The translations under genes were made by a program, and so were the position numbers. DNA of 41,536 bases from Nitrospira sp. LK70 (lineage in GTDB: Bacteria; Nitrospirota; Nitrospiria; Nitrospirales; Nitrospiraceae), in the NCBI GenBank assembly GCA_011090425.1, contig PHGD01000025.1, positions 1-41,536 on the forward strand, given 5' to 3'. How positions within the stretch are numbered: the stretch's first letter is position 1; every line of letters begins with the position of its first letter. The notes beneath the pieces are model-generated. The model saw only the letters and a list, made by a program, of their open reading frames with translations. It had not been told where the DNA came from and searched no databases. Shown here one piece after another: positions 7,679 through 16,175 of this stretch.

Positions 7679-10381
7679 GTGAGTACAGTGAGAGATCCAG
7701 TGGGGAACGCAGTTCGGACACCCGCTCCCGTTCAAACTCCTTCATGCGCTGAGCGGCAACGGCTTGACGAAGATGCAATTCGCAAGCAGCACTGGAAGCG
7801 GTGGGGGCCGTACTTGAGTGAACGTGCCTGGGGAACGGTACGTGAGGACTACAGCCTTCACGGGACGGCCTGGGAAGCCTTTCCTCATGATCATGCTCGC
7901 TCGCGCGCCTATCGGTGGAACGAAGACGGGCTTGCCGGGATTTCAGATCGCCATCAATACATCTGTTTTGCCGTCGCACTTTGGAATGGACGCGATCCCA
8001 TTCTGAAGGAGCGCCTATTTGGTTTGACCGGTACCGAAGGGAATCACGGAGAAGATGTAAAAGAATACTATTTCTATTTAGATTCAACGCCAACCCATTC
8101 GTACATGAAGTATCTCTATAAGTATCCTCAGGCAGAATTTCCGTATGGCAAGCTCGTAGAGGAAAACCGAAGTCGGAGACGTGAAGAGCCGGAATATGAG
8201 CTGATCCATACCGGAGTTTTCAATGAGAATCGCTACTTCGATGTGGTGGTGGAATATGCGAAGGCGACGCCGGAGGAGCTTCTGATCCGTATTCAAGTGA
8301 CAAACCGAGGACCGGATCGTGCCGAATTAACGCTGTTACCCACTCTATGGTTTCGGAACACGTGGTCGTGGGGAATCGATGCCCGTCGGCCGAGAATGCG
8401 CGAAGGAAAAGCTGCCGATGAGATGAGCGTGATGGAATTGGATCACGAATATTATGGAGCACGTCGCCTATGGTGTGAAGGAAAGCCCGCATTACTCTTT
8501 ACTGAAAATGAGACGAATACGCGCCGATTATACGGTGACCAAGATGGCGTCAAGTATGTGAAAGACAGTTTTCATGACTACATCGTCCAGGGTCGAACAG
8601 ATGCGATCAATCCTGAGAAGATCGGCTCGAAAGCTGCCGCCCACTATCAACTGGCACTCTCTCAGGGCGCATCGGAGACCATTCGCCTGCGTCTGACCAA
8701 TAGCACAGAAGCGCCTGGGATTGAAGTTCAAGCGTTCGATGAGCTCTTCGCGCAACGTATCCATGAGGCCGATGAGTTTTATGACGAACTGGCTCCGGCT
8801 GGTCTTTCCGAGGATGCAAGGCTGGTGCAGAGACAGGCGTTCGCTGGTTTACTCTGGAGCAAACAATTCTACCATTATGACATGAAACGCTGGCTGGTCG
8901 GTGATCCAGGAATGCCTGAACCTCCCCTTGAACGTCTTCGTGGACGCAACTCAGACTGGACACATCTTTACAATGCCGACGTGATCTCCATGCCGGATAA
9001 ATGGGAGTATCCCTGGTATGCGGCTTGGGACTTGGCATTCCATTGCATTCCCCTCTCCCTTGTCGACTCAACCTTTGCTAAAGAACAGCTCATTCTGATG
9101 TTGAGAGAATGGTACATGCACCCGAACGGTCAGATTCCGGCGTATGAGTGGGCATTTGGCGACGTCAACCCTCCGGTTCATGCCTGGGCTGCGTGGCGAG
9201 TCTATAAGATTGAGAAGAAGCGAAGGGGAGTCGGTGATCGAATTTTTCTCGAGCGAGTGTTCCATAAGTTGTTGTTGAACTTCACCTGGTGGGTCAATCG
9301 AAAAGATGCCGAGGGGAAGAACATCTTTCAAGGGGGGTTTTTGGGACTCGACAACATCGGCGTCTTTGATCGGAGCGCTCCGTTGCCGACCGGTGGTCAT
9401 ATCGAACAGTCGGACGCGACAAGTTGGATGGGGATGTATTGCCTCAATATGCTCTCGATCGCACTCGAGCTGGCGCGTGATAATCGAGCATACGAGGATG
9501 TGGCGAGCAAGTTTTTTGAGCACTTCGTCTATATCTGTCGAGCCATGAACAACATCGGCGGAGAAAAAATCGAGCTCTGGAATAGGGAAGACGGATTTTT
9601 TTATGATGTGCTGCACCTTCCTGATGGACAAACCCTTCCGCTCAAGGTCCGATCTCTAGTCGGACTGATCCCGCTTTTCGCCGTAGAAACACTGGACTCC
9701 GAGTTAGTCGATCGCCTCCCACGGTTTAAGCACCGCATGCAGTGGTTCATCGAAAATCGCCCCGATTTCAGCGCTCATGTCGAAACCCATTCACATGACG
9801 GAGGAATACGGAGATTTTTGTCTCTGGTCAACCCCACAAGGCTCAAGTCGGTGTTGCGGTACATGCTCGACGAAGAAGAATTCCTCTCCCCCTACGGCAT
9901 CCGAGCGCTCTCACGCTACCACAAGGACCATCCCTATGTGCTTTCCATCATGGGCAGAGACTATCGGGTCGATTATGAACCTGCCGAATCAAGCACGGGG
10001 TTATTCGGAGGGAATTCGAACTGGCGAGGCCCCATCTGGTTTCCGGTTAACTATCTACTGATCGAGTCGCTCCAGAAGTTTCATTACTTTCTTGGGAATG
10101 AGTACAAGGTCGAGTATCCGGTACGATCAGGTCGATTAGCCACATTAGATGAGGTTGCTTCCGAACTGTCCCGACGGCTGACTCATATTTTCCTTCGCGA
10201 TAAAACCGGCCGACGCCCGGTCTATGAAGGCACAAACAAATTCCAGGAAGATCTTTTCTGTCGAGACGCCATTCTTTTCTACGAGTATTTTCATGGTGAT
10301 AATGGTGCCGGTCTCGGGGCCAATCATCAGACAGGATGGACCGGACTTGTCGCCAAGTTGATTCAGCAGTCGGGGGAATAG
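7679..10381 (+). CDS. GH63-like glucosidase (MGH1-type alpha/alpha-barrel glycoside hydrolase)
   Basis: A 900-residue cytoplasmic protein (no signal peptide). The N terminus carries the family's [32 protein letters not shown] signature in short pieces: [18 protein letters not shown], then [21 protein letters not shown]. The C-terminal two thirds form the (alpha/alpha)6 barrel of mannosyl-oligosaccharide-glucosidase-like enzymes, with [36 protein letters not shown], and near the end [18 protein letters not shown]. These hold the expected acidic catalytic residues, including D in AWDLAF and E in PAYEWAF. It probably trims alpha-glucosides in glycogen or trehalose-type metabolism; the exact substrate is unknown. 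The GTG start at 7679 has only a poor ribosome site. A debranching-enzyme remnant follows directly. Confidence 0.88.
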   Translation: MSTVRDPVGNAVRTPAPVQTPSCAERQRLDEDAIRKQHWKRWGPYLSERAWGTVREDYSLHGTAWEAFPHDHARSRAYRWNEDGLAGISDRHQYICFAVALWNGRDPILKERLFGLTGTEGNHGEDVKEYYFYLDSTPTHSYMKYLYKYPQAEFPYGKLVEENRSRRREEPEYELIHTGVFNENRYFDVVVEYAKATPEELLIRIQVTNRGPDRAELTLLPTLWFRNTWSWGIDARRPRMREGKAADEMSVMELDHEYYGARRLWCEGKPALLFTENETNTRRLYGDQDGVKYVKDSFHDYIVQGRTDAINPEKIGSKAAAHYQLALSQGASETIRLRLTNSTEAPGIEVQAFDELFAQRIHEADEFYDELAPAGLSEDARLVQRQAFAGLLWSKQFYHYDMKRWLVGDPGMPEPPLERLRGRNSDWTHLYNADVISMPDKWEYPWYAAWDLAFHCIPLSLVDSTFAKEQLILMLREWYMHPNGQIPAYEWAFGDVNPPVHAWAAWRVYKIEKKRRGVGDRIFLERVFHKLLLNFTWWVNRKDAEGKNIFQGGFLGLDNIGVFDRSAPLPTGGHIEQSDATSWMGMYCLNMLSIALELARDNRAYEDVASKFFEHFVYICRAMNNIGGEKIELWNREDGFFYDVLHLPDGQTLPLKVRSLVGLIPLFAVETLDSELVDRLPRFKHRMQWFIENRPDFSAHVETHSHDGGIRRFLSLVNPTRLKSVLRYMLDEEEFLSPYGIRALSRYHKDHPYVLSIMGRDYRVDYEPAESSTGLFGGNSNWRGPIWFPVNYLLIESLQKFHYFLGNEYKVEYPVRSGRLATLDEVASELSRRLTHIFLRDKTGRRPVYEGTNKFQEDLFCRDAILFYEYFHGDNGAGLGANHQTGWTGLVAKLIQQSGE

Positions 10382-10391
10382 GACGACGCCG

Positions 10392-10560
10392 ATGAAAGTT
10401 GAGACAGTTGCTTGCCGGAATGCCGGTCGGGCACCGAGCGTTGAATGGCTGGATACAAACGGCCGCTGGGGGGTTGCATCGGGAACCGTTTCGCGTGCCA
10501 ATACGAGACACCCCGAGGTACCGATTCCGACTGGAGCGGCCTGCTCATCTCACCGCAAAC
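10392..10560 (+). pseudogene. Remnant of a glycogen-debranching-enzyme gene start
   Basis: The frame from ATG 10392 encodes VEWLDTNGRWGVASGTVSRANTR, which matches the N-terminal GDE signature (EWLxTNGxGGxASGTVxGxNTRRYHGLL). After NTR the similarity moves between frames: a PRY-like piece in one and SGLLISPQ in another. The frame from 10392 closes at 10622 and nothing of the catalytic domain follows. This looks like the first 50-60 codons of an amylo-alpha-1,6-glucosidase left by deletion and frameshifts, next to a related glucosidase. The remaining bases to 10681 show no gene. Confidence 0.55.
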
Positions 10561-10681
10561 TAAGTCCTCGCCAAGCCGAATTAGTGCCCACACCGGAACG
10601 GATTGGTTTCTTGCTCTCTTGACAGAGTTCGCAAGCATCCGTAGTCTGAACGTGCTGGATATGTTGGGAGGACTCAGTACG

Positions 10682-11227
10682 ATGGCATGCGTTATACCGA
10701 ACCGAAATGGCCAGCTAGTCATGGCATATACGGTGATGTTGTCGCTGTTAGGTTTTGCCGCACCTTGCGTGATCTTTGCCGACGAGATGGCAAAGGAGTC
10801 CGTGTTGCCGCTTGGAGCAGCGAACAAGGCGGTTCACGCAGCATTAGAGGCCTGCAAAAAAGATGGATATCGAGTGAGCGTGTCCGTGGTGGATCGTGCC
10901 GGCGTCCTTCGCGCGATGGGACGTGCCGACGGTGCCGGGCCGCATACAGTGGATAGTAGCCGGAAGAAAGCCTATACAGCAGCAAGTGTGCGGCGCCCTA
11001 CCAGTGAGCTAGCCGATCTCATCATGAAAGTTCCCACCTTGCAGGCCCTTCGTGACATGAATGCCGAGATCCTGATACTGGGTGGAGGCCTCCCCATCGA
11101 GATCGGAGGAGAACTGGTCGGGGGAATCGGCGTCGGTGGCGCACCGGGGGCCCATCTGGATGATGCTTGCGCCCAGGAGGGGCTTGATGCGATCGGTGCA
11201 GCGTCCAAGGTGCCCGCAACCAAGTGA
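10682..11227 (+). CDS. Exported GlcG/HbpS-like protein
   Basis: A 181-residue protein. The ATG at 10682 is chosen because a gggagg box lies ten bases upstream; the open frame to 10445 crosses the debranching-enzyme remnant and is not coding. A hydrophobic signal sequence spans about residues 14-33 (MAYTVMLSLLGFAAPCVIFA). The mature part is a GlcG/HbpS (DUF336) domain: AANKAVHAALEACKKDGYRVSVSVVDRAG, then SRKKAYTAAS, and the glycine-rich GGGLPIEIGGELVGGIGVGGAPGAHLDDACA with the final DACAQEGLDAIG helix. Family members bind haem or other small cofactors and many are periplasmic. The specific role here is unknown. It overlaps the next gene by four bases (GTGA), so the two are translated together. 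Confidence 0.85.
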   Translation: MACVIPNRNGQLVMAYTVMLSLLGFAAPCVIFADEMAKESVLPLGAANKAVHAALEACKKDGYRVSVSVVDRAGVLRAMGRADGAGPHTVDSSRKKAYTAASVRRPTSELADLIMKVPTLQALRDMNAEILILGGGLPIEIGGELVGGIGVGGAPGAHLDDACAQEGLDAIGAASKVPATK

Positions 11228-11679
11228 GAGGACGACTGTGGGCTACTGTGATGGGAAGCGTGATGCTGTCGATTGTGGGTTGCAACAGCAGGACTCCTGA
11301 GCCCGCCTCCGCAGTAATTCCTTCGGTGCAACTTCGGCTGACTATCGTTAGGACTGCAACGGACCCATTTCTCCCGCGATTTAATCTCACCTTGAACGTC
11401 AGAGGTCCAGGGGGGTGTTCCTCGACAACCGAGTTGTTTCCCGATACCGGACATGTGGGTCGACGAAACATTTATCACGCGCCAAAAGGCATGGTGTATG
11501 TGATCGGACAGTATGATGCGCGCATCGTCGATTCACAGGACTGTCATACGAGCTTGTCAGAATTTCGTCATCTCGATCGTAATGTCGTGTTCGTTGGAAG
11601 CTTTGATCAAGATGAAGAACAGCAGTGGGCCTACTTTGCCGCTGCCCATCGCCCCGAGCTACCATTCGAGAAACACTAA
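11224..11679 (+). CDS. Predicted lipoprotein of unknown function
   Basis: A 151-residue protein. The GTG at 11224 overlaps the stop of the GlcG-like gene. Residues 1-20 form a short lipoprotein signal ending in a lipobox (VMLSIVGC), so Cys20 is probably lipidated. The mature domain is beta-rich, with two later cysteines (GGCSST and QDCHTS) that could form a disulfide in the periplasm. Motifs such as NIYHAPKGMVYVIGQYDAR match no family I know. The coupling suggests it works beside, or is exported together with, the GlcG-like protein. Confidence 0.72.
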   Translation: MRGRLWATVMGSVMLSIVGCNSRTPEPASAVIPSVQLRLTIVRTATDPFLPRFNLTLNVRGPGGCSSTTELFPDTGHVGRRNIYHAPKGMVYVIGQYDARIVDSQDCHTSLSEFRHLDRNVVFVGSFDQDEEQQWAYFAAAHRPELPFEKH

Positions 11680-11719
11680 GATTCTTCCACATCACCTAAT
11701 ATTGAGGAATGTTGACAGT

Positions 11720-11935
11720 ATGCAGCAACCGATCGTCGGGTATCATCAAGATGAGTACGAAGATTGGGTGGCGGATCTAGCCTGTGGCCACGGACAACAC
11801 GTACGGCATCAACCTCCATTCACGAATCGCCCTTGGGTGCTCACCGCCTTCGGACGGGACCAGTATTTGGGAACCTTTTTGAATTGCAAGAAGTGCGAGG
11901 AACCGGACGTTGATCCTCCTCCGACTTCGGGATGA
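11720..11935 (+). CDS. DUF3565 family protein
   Basis: A 71-residue protein with the full DUF3565 pattern: QPIVGYHQDEYEDWVADLACGHGQHVRHQPPF, then NRPWVLTAFGR and a closing CKKC. The CGHxQHxRH segment plus the CxxC look like a compact metal site (Cys, His, Cys, Cys). The ATG at 11720 follows the family start MxQPIVGYH; the open frame extends upstream only as a shadow of the lipoprotein region. Function is unknown; homologues have been annotated as pressure-regulated, without firm basis known to me. It is a separate unit, 40 bases after the lipoprotein gene. Confidence 0.85.
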   Translation: MQQPIVGYHQDEYEDWVADLACGHGQHVRHQPPFTNRPWVLTAFGRDQYLGTFLNCKKCEEPDVDPPPTSG

Positions 11936-12085
11936 ATTCCGCCCATCCATTTTCTTTCATCATAACGCGAAGAAAAACAGGCCGATCGGACCGTGGCTTA
12001 CGACAGAGCTGTTCGGACCTCTTGACAGGGAGTAAGGGTTTGTTCGACAACCGTCGGCAGGTTCTCAAAGCTGACCAAGAAATCC

Positions 12086-14884
12086 ATGTTGTCCCAACGA
12101 TACCAGATAGCCGTTCTGCTTGGGCTGGTGACGGTCTTGAGCTGCTATTTGTTGTTGCCGTTGGGTGCCTCCTATCTCTTGACGAATAGACTTCGTGACT
12201 ATGGGTACCGCAACGTCATCCTTCAGCTCGGCTATCCGGGCTGGGGGCAGATGCGCATTCCCGTCGTCTCGTTTCAACAGGATTTGGGCCAGGAACGACT
12301 GATGGTCTCGCTGACGGATGCAGAGATTCACTATGACCCGGCTCAGCTGCTTCAAGGGCGTGTCGGTCGCATTGTCTTGCGAGACACGGCAATCCATGTG
12401 TTGAACGTGCCGTCCACAGATTCCCTCGCGCAAGATGCAAAGGATACGGAGCGGCTTGGTGACATGGAATCACCGTGGCGATTGTTGACGGCGGGGGATC
12501 TCTTACGCAATTTCCCGATCCTCCCGTTCGACGAGTTGCAGCTGGATCACCTCACTATTTTTCGTGAGCAGGCGACGGGGCCGCTTCGTAGAGTGACGAT
12601 TGATGGGAGTTTGACCTATAGCGGCAGAGAGGTGGAAGGTCGCCTCGCGTTTCGTGGACGTGATACCGCATCTTACAGCCTCGTCGTAGTAGGGCATTCC
12701 GCCAGTACCTGGTCGGTGACCTTGGCGTCGCAACGATCGCAAGCGGCGCCGATTGTTTCCTTGCGGTCGCAAGCGCGTCCCGACGGCTCACAGATTCAAA
12801 TCAATGGGAGCCTTCAGGTCAATGTGCAAGAACTCGCTCCATTCATCGCACTCCTTGTCCCGATCGGGTCGGAACTGGAGAAGGTCACGGGAGAGGTGGC
12901 GATAGACTGGGCGGGAATTGCCGATGCGGAGGCCGCGCTCAAATCGTTGTGGGAAGACGAGCGCACACATCTGGACGGCACTATGCGAGTCAATGTCACG
13001 CTGCCGGCACTGAAAGGCGTGGCCAAAGATATTGCTGTCGCTTATGTGGGTAGATTCGGAGGGAATGCCACTCAGGTCGACTGGGCCATGAGCCCCGGTG
13101 TCTTACTGACCGCGACGATCAATACCCAACCGCGCATTATTCCCGAAGCAGTTCGTTTGATACTTCCTCATGGGGATCAGCCGGTGCGGATTGAGAATAA
13201 GAAACCTGTGCAAGGGACTTTCTATTGGAAGGAAACCTCCATACGTACGGTGGCGCAAGGACCGTTGCATGTAACGTACGGTCGAACACCGGAACCATTG
13301 GTTGCACAATTCGAGACCACCCGCGCCGAGGGCCTTGGAAATGAGTTGGTGTTCGTCGAAGGAGCCTATTACCTGGAGGGGATCCTTCCAAAGGCCATTG
13401 CCGATCGGCTTTCAGCGAAAGAGGCGACAGGAAGAGTTCAGGGGACGGTAAAGCTGGCTCGGACCTATATACGTGGAGTGCTATTACCACCATCTTCAAT
13501 TACGGCGAAACAGGTCGGACATGGCCCCACACTCATTGCAAATGTTACGTTGAATCTGTCGGAACCGCTGGCAGTTGAATGCGATCTGACGACGATCCAC
13601 TGCAGTGGGGGAGCAATGATCGCGACGGTTCGCGCTCCGACTGTGAGACTAGGTAGTCGAAACTTTCACCTCGCGCAAGGCGTCTTAAGACTTCAGGAGG
13701 CAGAAACGACCAAGGCTGCATGGGCTGCGCAGGGGACCTTGTCGGTCGCCGGGGTGAGTCCGGAACAGGGTTCTTGGTGGCCTTCAACGAGTGATTGGGC
13801 AGTCACGTTTTCGGCTGATCAGATGGGCATCAGGGCCGACCTTCGAGTCGGTACCCCGACGCATGCGGGGTTGGTGACCGCCAGGATCGAACAGCCCCTG
13901 CAGAAGACGCAAGGAGTCATGCACGCTGTCATCGGTCCGCTGACGTTCAACGACACCGATCGGCGGCTCAGTCGGATGGTCATGGGTCTTCCCCCTTCAG
14001 CCGATCTCATCGATGGAATGTTCACAGCCGCCGTCGATGCGTCCTGGTCGAGCGACTTGCCTGACCGGATCAATATGATGAATTCGGTATCGGCGACCGC
14101 GAAGGTAGTAGCCGAGGACCTGTCCGGTCACTACGCCGATTATGCCGTAAGAGGCTTGAGCACCACGCTGGTGTTAGCTACTCAGGGGTTTGAGTCAATT
14201 GTCATGACACAACCAGCCTCGATCTTTGTGGCGACAGTACAGAACGGTGTGGAGGCTGCTGATCTTACGGCTTCCTACCAGATGAGATGGAAACTGTCGG
14301 ATGATTTACCGATTCTCGATGTCAGCGACTTCCAGTGCGAAATATTTGGAGGAACGATCCGCAATCCAGGTCCTGTGGTAGACTTGACCAAGCCACCGGT
14401 CACCACGACGTTTTCTCTGCAGAATCTCGATCTCGCACAAATTCTCAGCGTGGAACAACAGAAGGGACTTCATGGAACCGGAACCCTTCACGGGACTCTT
14501 CCCGTTACCATCACGGCGGGTGGGATCATCGTCAAAGACGGAGTGATCGAGGCACAGCCTCCCGGTGGTACCATACGGTACGCATCGACGCCCGAATCAT
14601 CAAAGATGCTTTCAGAGTCAGATCGACAACTTCAGCTCGTCGCGCAAGCGCTCACTAACTTTCAGTACTCGCTGTTGCGCGTCGACGTGCAATACGGCGA
14701 AACTGGAATGTTGGATCTGAATGCTCGGCTGGAAGGCAGGAATCCGGACCTCAGGGATACTCCCCCGATTCACTTCAACCTGACCGTGCAGGAGCACCTC
14801 CCCACGCTCCTCCAAAGCCTTCATATGGTCGAGGATGTCCATGGGACTGCCGAAAGAAAATACAGACGCCAAGGGTCATTATGA
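12086..14884 (+). CDS. ydbH: YdbH-like inter-membrane phospholipid transport protein (AsmA-like)
   Basis: A 932-residue protein with one N-terminal membrane anchor (residues about 8-32, IAVLLGLVTVLSCYLLLPLG). A very long beta-rich periplasmic region follows, as in the AsmA-like bridge proteins TamB, YhdP and YdbH. The C-terminal 150 residues carry the YdbH signature: LHGTGTLHGTLPVTI, GGIIVKDGVIEAQPPGGTIRY, the SDRQLQLVAQALTNFQY helix and LRVDVQYGETGMLDLNARLEGRNP. In E. coli YdbH spans the periplasm as a hydrophobic groove carrying phospholipids to the outer membrane, partnered by lipoprotein YnbE and by YdbL. Here the next gene, overlapping by ATGA, encodes both partners in one chain, which confirms the assignment. 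The 150 bases before it show no other gene. Confidence 0.88.
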   Translation: MLSQRYQIAVLLGLVTVLSCYLLLPLGASYLLTNRLRDYGYRNVILQLGYPGWGQMRIPVVSFQQDLGQERLMVSLTDAEIHYDPAQLLQGRVGRIVLRDTAIHVLNVPSTDSLAQDAKDTERLGDMESPWRLLTAGDLLRNFPILPFDELQLDHLTIFREQATGPLRRVTIDGSLTYSGREVEGRLAFRGRDTASYSLVVVGHSASTWSVTLASQRSQAAPIVSLRSQARPDGSQIQINGSLQVNVQELAPFIALLVPIGSELEKVTGEVAIDWAGIADAEAALKSLWEDERTHLDGTMRVNVTLPALKGVAKDIAVAYVGRFGGNATQVDWAMSPGVLLTATINTQPRIIPEAVRLILPHGDQPVRIENKKPVQGTFYWKETSIRTVAQGPLHVTYGRTPEPLVAQFETTRAEGLGNELVFVEGAYYLEGILPKAIADRLSAKEATGRVQGTVKLARTYIRGVLLPPSSITAKQVGHGPTLIANVTLNLSEPLAVECDLTTIHCSGGAMIATVRAPTVRLGSRNFHLAQGVLRLQEAETTKAAWAAQGTLSVAGVSPEQGSWWPSTSDWAVTFSADQMGIRADLRVGTPTHAGLVTARIEQPLQKTQGVMHAVIGPLTFNDTDRRLSRMVMGLPPSADLIDGMFTAAVDASWSSDLPDRINMMNSVSATAKVVAEDLSGHYADYAVRGLSTTLVLATQGFESIVMTQPASIFVATVQNGVEAADLTASYQMRWKLSDDLPILDVSDFQCEIFGGTIRNPGPVVDLTKPPVTTTFSLQNLDLAQILSVEQQKGLHGTGTLHGTLPVTITAGGIIVKDGVIEAQPPGGTIRYASTPESSKMLSESDRQLQLVAQALTNFQYSLLRVDVQYGETGMLDLNARLEGRNPDLRDTPPIHFNLTVQEHLPTLLQSLHMVEDVHGTAERKYRRQGSL

Positions 14885-15351
14885 ATCGAGCCATGCAGAG
14901 CGGAACCTTACGGATAGGCGTCGGCGCGTCGGCGTGGCTCATGCTTCTTCTGACCTTAGCGGCTTGTGCTCCACGGGGGGAGGTTGCGGCGCCGGAGAAA
15001 CCGATCACAATCAACCTCAATGTGAAGATTGATCATGAGATTCGACTGAAAGTCGACAAAGACTTGGATCAGATCCTGTCGAATGAGAACGGACTGTTGG
15101 ATGAAACGAAAGCAAGGGGGTTGGTCGGTGAGAAGAGCAACGGCTATCTGGGGGCGGTGAACCCATCCAATGCTGAAGCTCAAGCGGTGATAGTGAGCGT
15201 CAATCAGAAGCGGCGGCAGGCCTATGAAGATATTGCAAAGCGAAACCTCACCAGCGTCCAAACGGTGGAAACGCTCGCCGGAGATAAATTCATTCAGAAT
15301 GCTAAGCAGGGACATTTCATTGAACGTCCGAGTGGGTGGATCAGGAAATAG
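14881..15351 (+). CDS. Natural YnbE-YdbL fusion lipoprotein
   Basis: A 156-residue protein. Residues 1-29 form a lipoprotein signal with lipobox LAAC. Residues about 29-70 match YnbE: VAAPEKPITINLNVKIDHEIRLKVDKDLD. Residues about 75-156 match the YdbL domain (DUF1318): ARGLVGEKSNGYLGAVNP, AQAVIVSVNQKRRQAYEDIAKRN, TVETLAGDKFI and a terminal GWIRK. In E. coli these are two separate genes (ynbE and ydbL) after ydbH. Here one reading frame holds both with a short linker and no intervening stop. It starts inside the ydbH stop codon (ATGA), so synthesis is coupled. Placing YdbL on the outer-membrane lipoprotein would tether the chaperone-like domain next to the bridge end. Confidence 0.87.
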   Translation: MNRAMQSGTLRIGVGASAWLMLLLTLAACAPRGEVAAPEKPITINLNVKIDHEIRLKVDKDLDQILSNENGLLDETKARGLVGEKSNGYLGAVNPSNAEAQAVIVSVNQKRRQAYEDIAKRNLTSVQTVETLAGDKFIQNAKQGHFIERPSGWIRK

Positions 15352-15354
15352 CCA

Positions 15355-15999
15355 CTATCCGTAGCGATCGTTCTTCCACGGGAGCGCGGTATTCGAATAC
15401 CCGCGGACTTCCCAAAACCCCTTCTCATCCTTATCTGAAAACGTAATTTCCTTCACCCACTTAGCCCCTTTCCAGGCATAGCGTTTCGGAACGATCACAC
15501 GGACCGGCCCCCCATGGTCTCGGGACAGGGGCTTGTCGTTCCAGCTATGGGCCAGCAGCACATCGTCATCGCCACAGGCCTCAAGCGGGAGGTTCGTCGT
15601 GTAGTCGTCGTAGGACTTGAAGAGGACAAACCGCGCAAGCGACAGAGGTTTCACGACGGAAACGAAATATTTGAAGCTCACGCCTTCCCAGTCGTTGTCA
15701 TATCGGCTCCATGAAGTCACGCAATGGAAGTCCGACCGGTTTTTGAATTGGGGTTGTGCCAGGAATTGCTCCCACGTCAAGACAAGCGGGTGAGCGACAA
15801 ATCCGCCGATGCTGAGCTTCCACTCGCCTAATGGAATCTCCGGCTTGAAGCCTAGGTCCAGCACAGGAAAGTTGTCGACGAGGTGTTGGCCTGGGGGCAA
15901 GCGATCATCGCCCTCATAAAAAACTTCTCGTTCTTCACCTCCTCGCCGAGCCCGAGCCCATTGTTCTTTGGTCCTTGTCAGCCTGCTCGATTCGTCCAT
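15355..15999 (-). CDS. Soluble sulfite-oxidase-like molybdopterin protein
   Basis: A 214-residue protein with the oxidoreductase molybdopterin-binding (sulfite oxidase) fold. Key parts are LSIGGFVAHPLVLTWEQFL, the cofactor-ligating cysteine in FHCVTSWSRYDNDWEGVSF, TNLPLEAC, and HGGPVRVIVPKRYAWKGAKWV. The ATG at 15999 is chosen because an aaggagaggg box precedes it; an upstream GTG at 16018 would place that box inside the gene. Unlike MsrP/YedY there is no twin-arginine signal or membrane segment, so the protein appears cytoplasmic unless exported with a partner. Substrate is unknown. It converges with the YnbE-YdbL gene, with three bases between the stops, and diverges from the MerA-like gene. 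Confidence 0.85.
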   Translation of the reverse strand: MDESSRLTRTKEQWARARRGGEEREVFYEGDDRLPPGQHLVDNFPVLDLGFKPEIPLGEWKLSIGGFVAHPLVLTWEQFLAQPQFKNRSDFHCVTSWSRYDNDWEGVSFKYFVSVVKPLSLARFVLFKSYDDYTTNLPLEACGDDDVLLAHSWNDKPLSRDHGGPVRVIVPKRYAWKGAKWVKEITFSDKDEKGFWEVRGYSNTALPWKNDRYG

Positions 16000-16175
16000 T
16001 TCGTTTCCCTCTCCTTCCACACAGAGTACGGGAATTGAACATCATCTAGCAACCTACTGACCGGCGGCCATTCGCCACAAATCGGGCAACTCAGCATTTC
16101 GTCGAACAGCCTCCATAGGCACCACTCACTCGCCGCTTGCATCGATTGACGATCTGCACCAAAGGATGTCAGGCT

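Noticed and set aside
10445-10681. N-terminal extension of the GlcG/HbpS-like gene
   Set aside because: It reads the debranching-enzyme remnant in another frame, and the ATG at 10682 has a ribosome site and signal peptide.
15978-16142. Minus-strand frame with CPICGEWPP, possibly a small zinc protein before the molybdoenzyme gene
   Set aside because: Only one CxxC, no good ribosome site at a fitting distance, and it overlaps the molybdoenzyme start out of frame. Kept as a weak possibility only.
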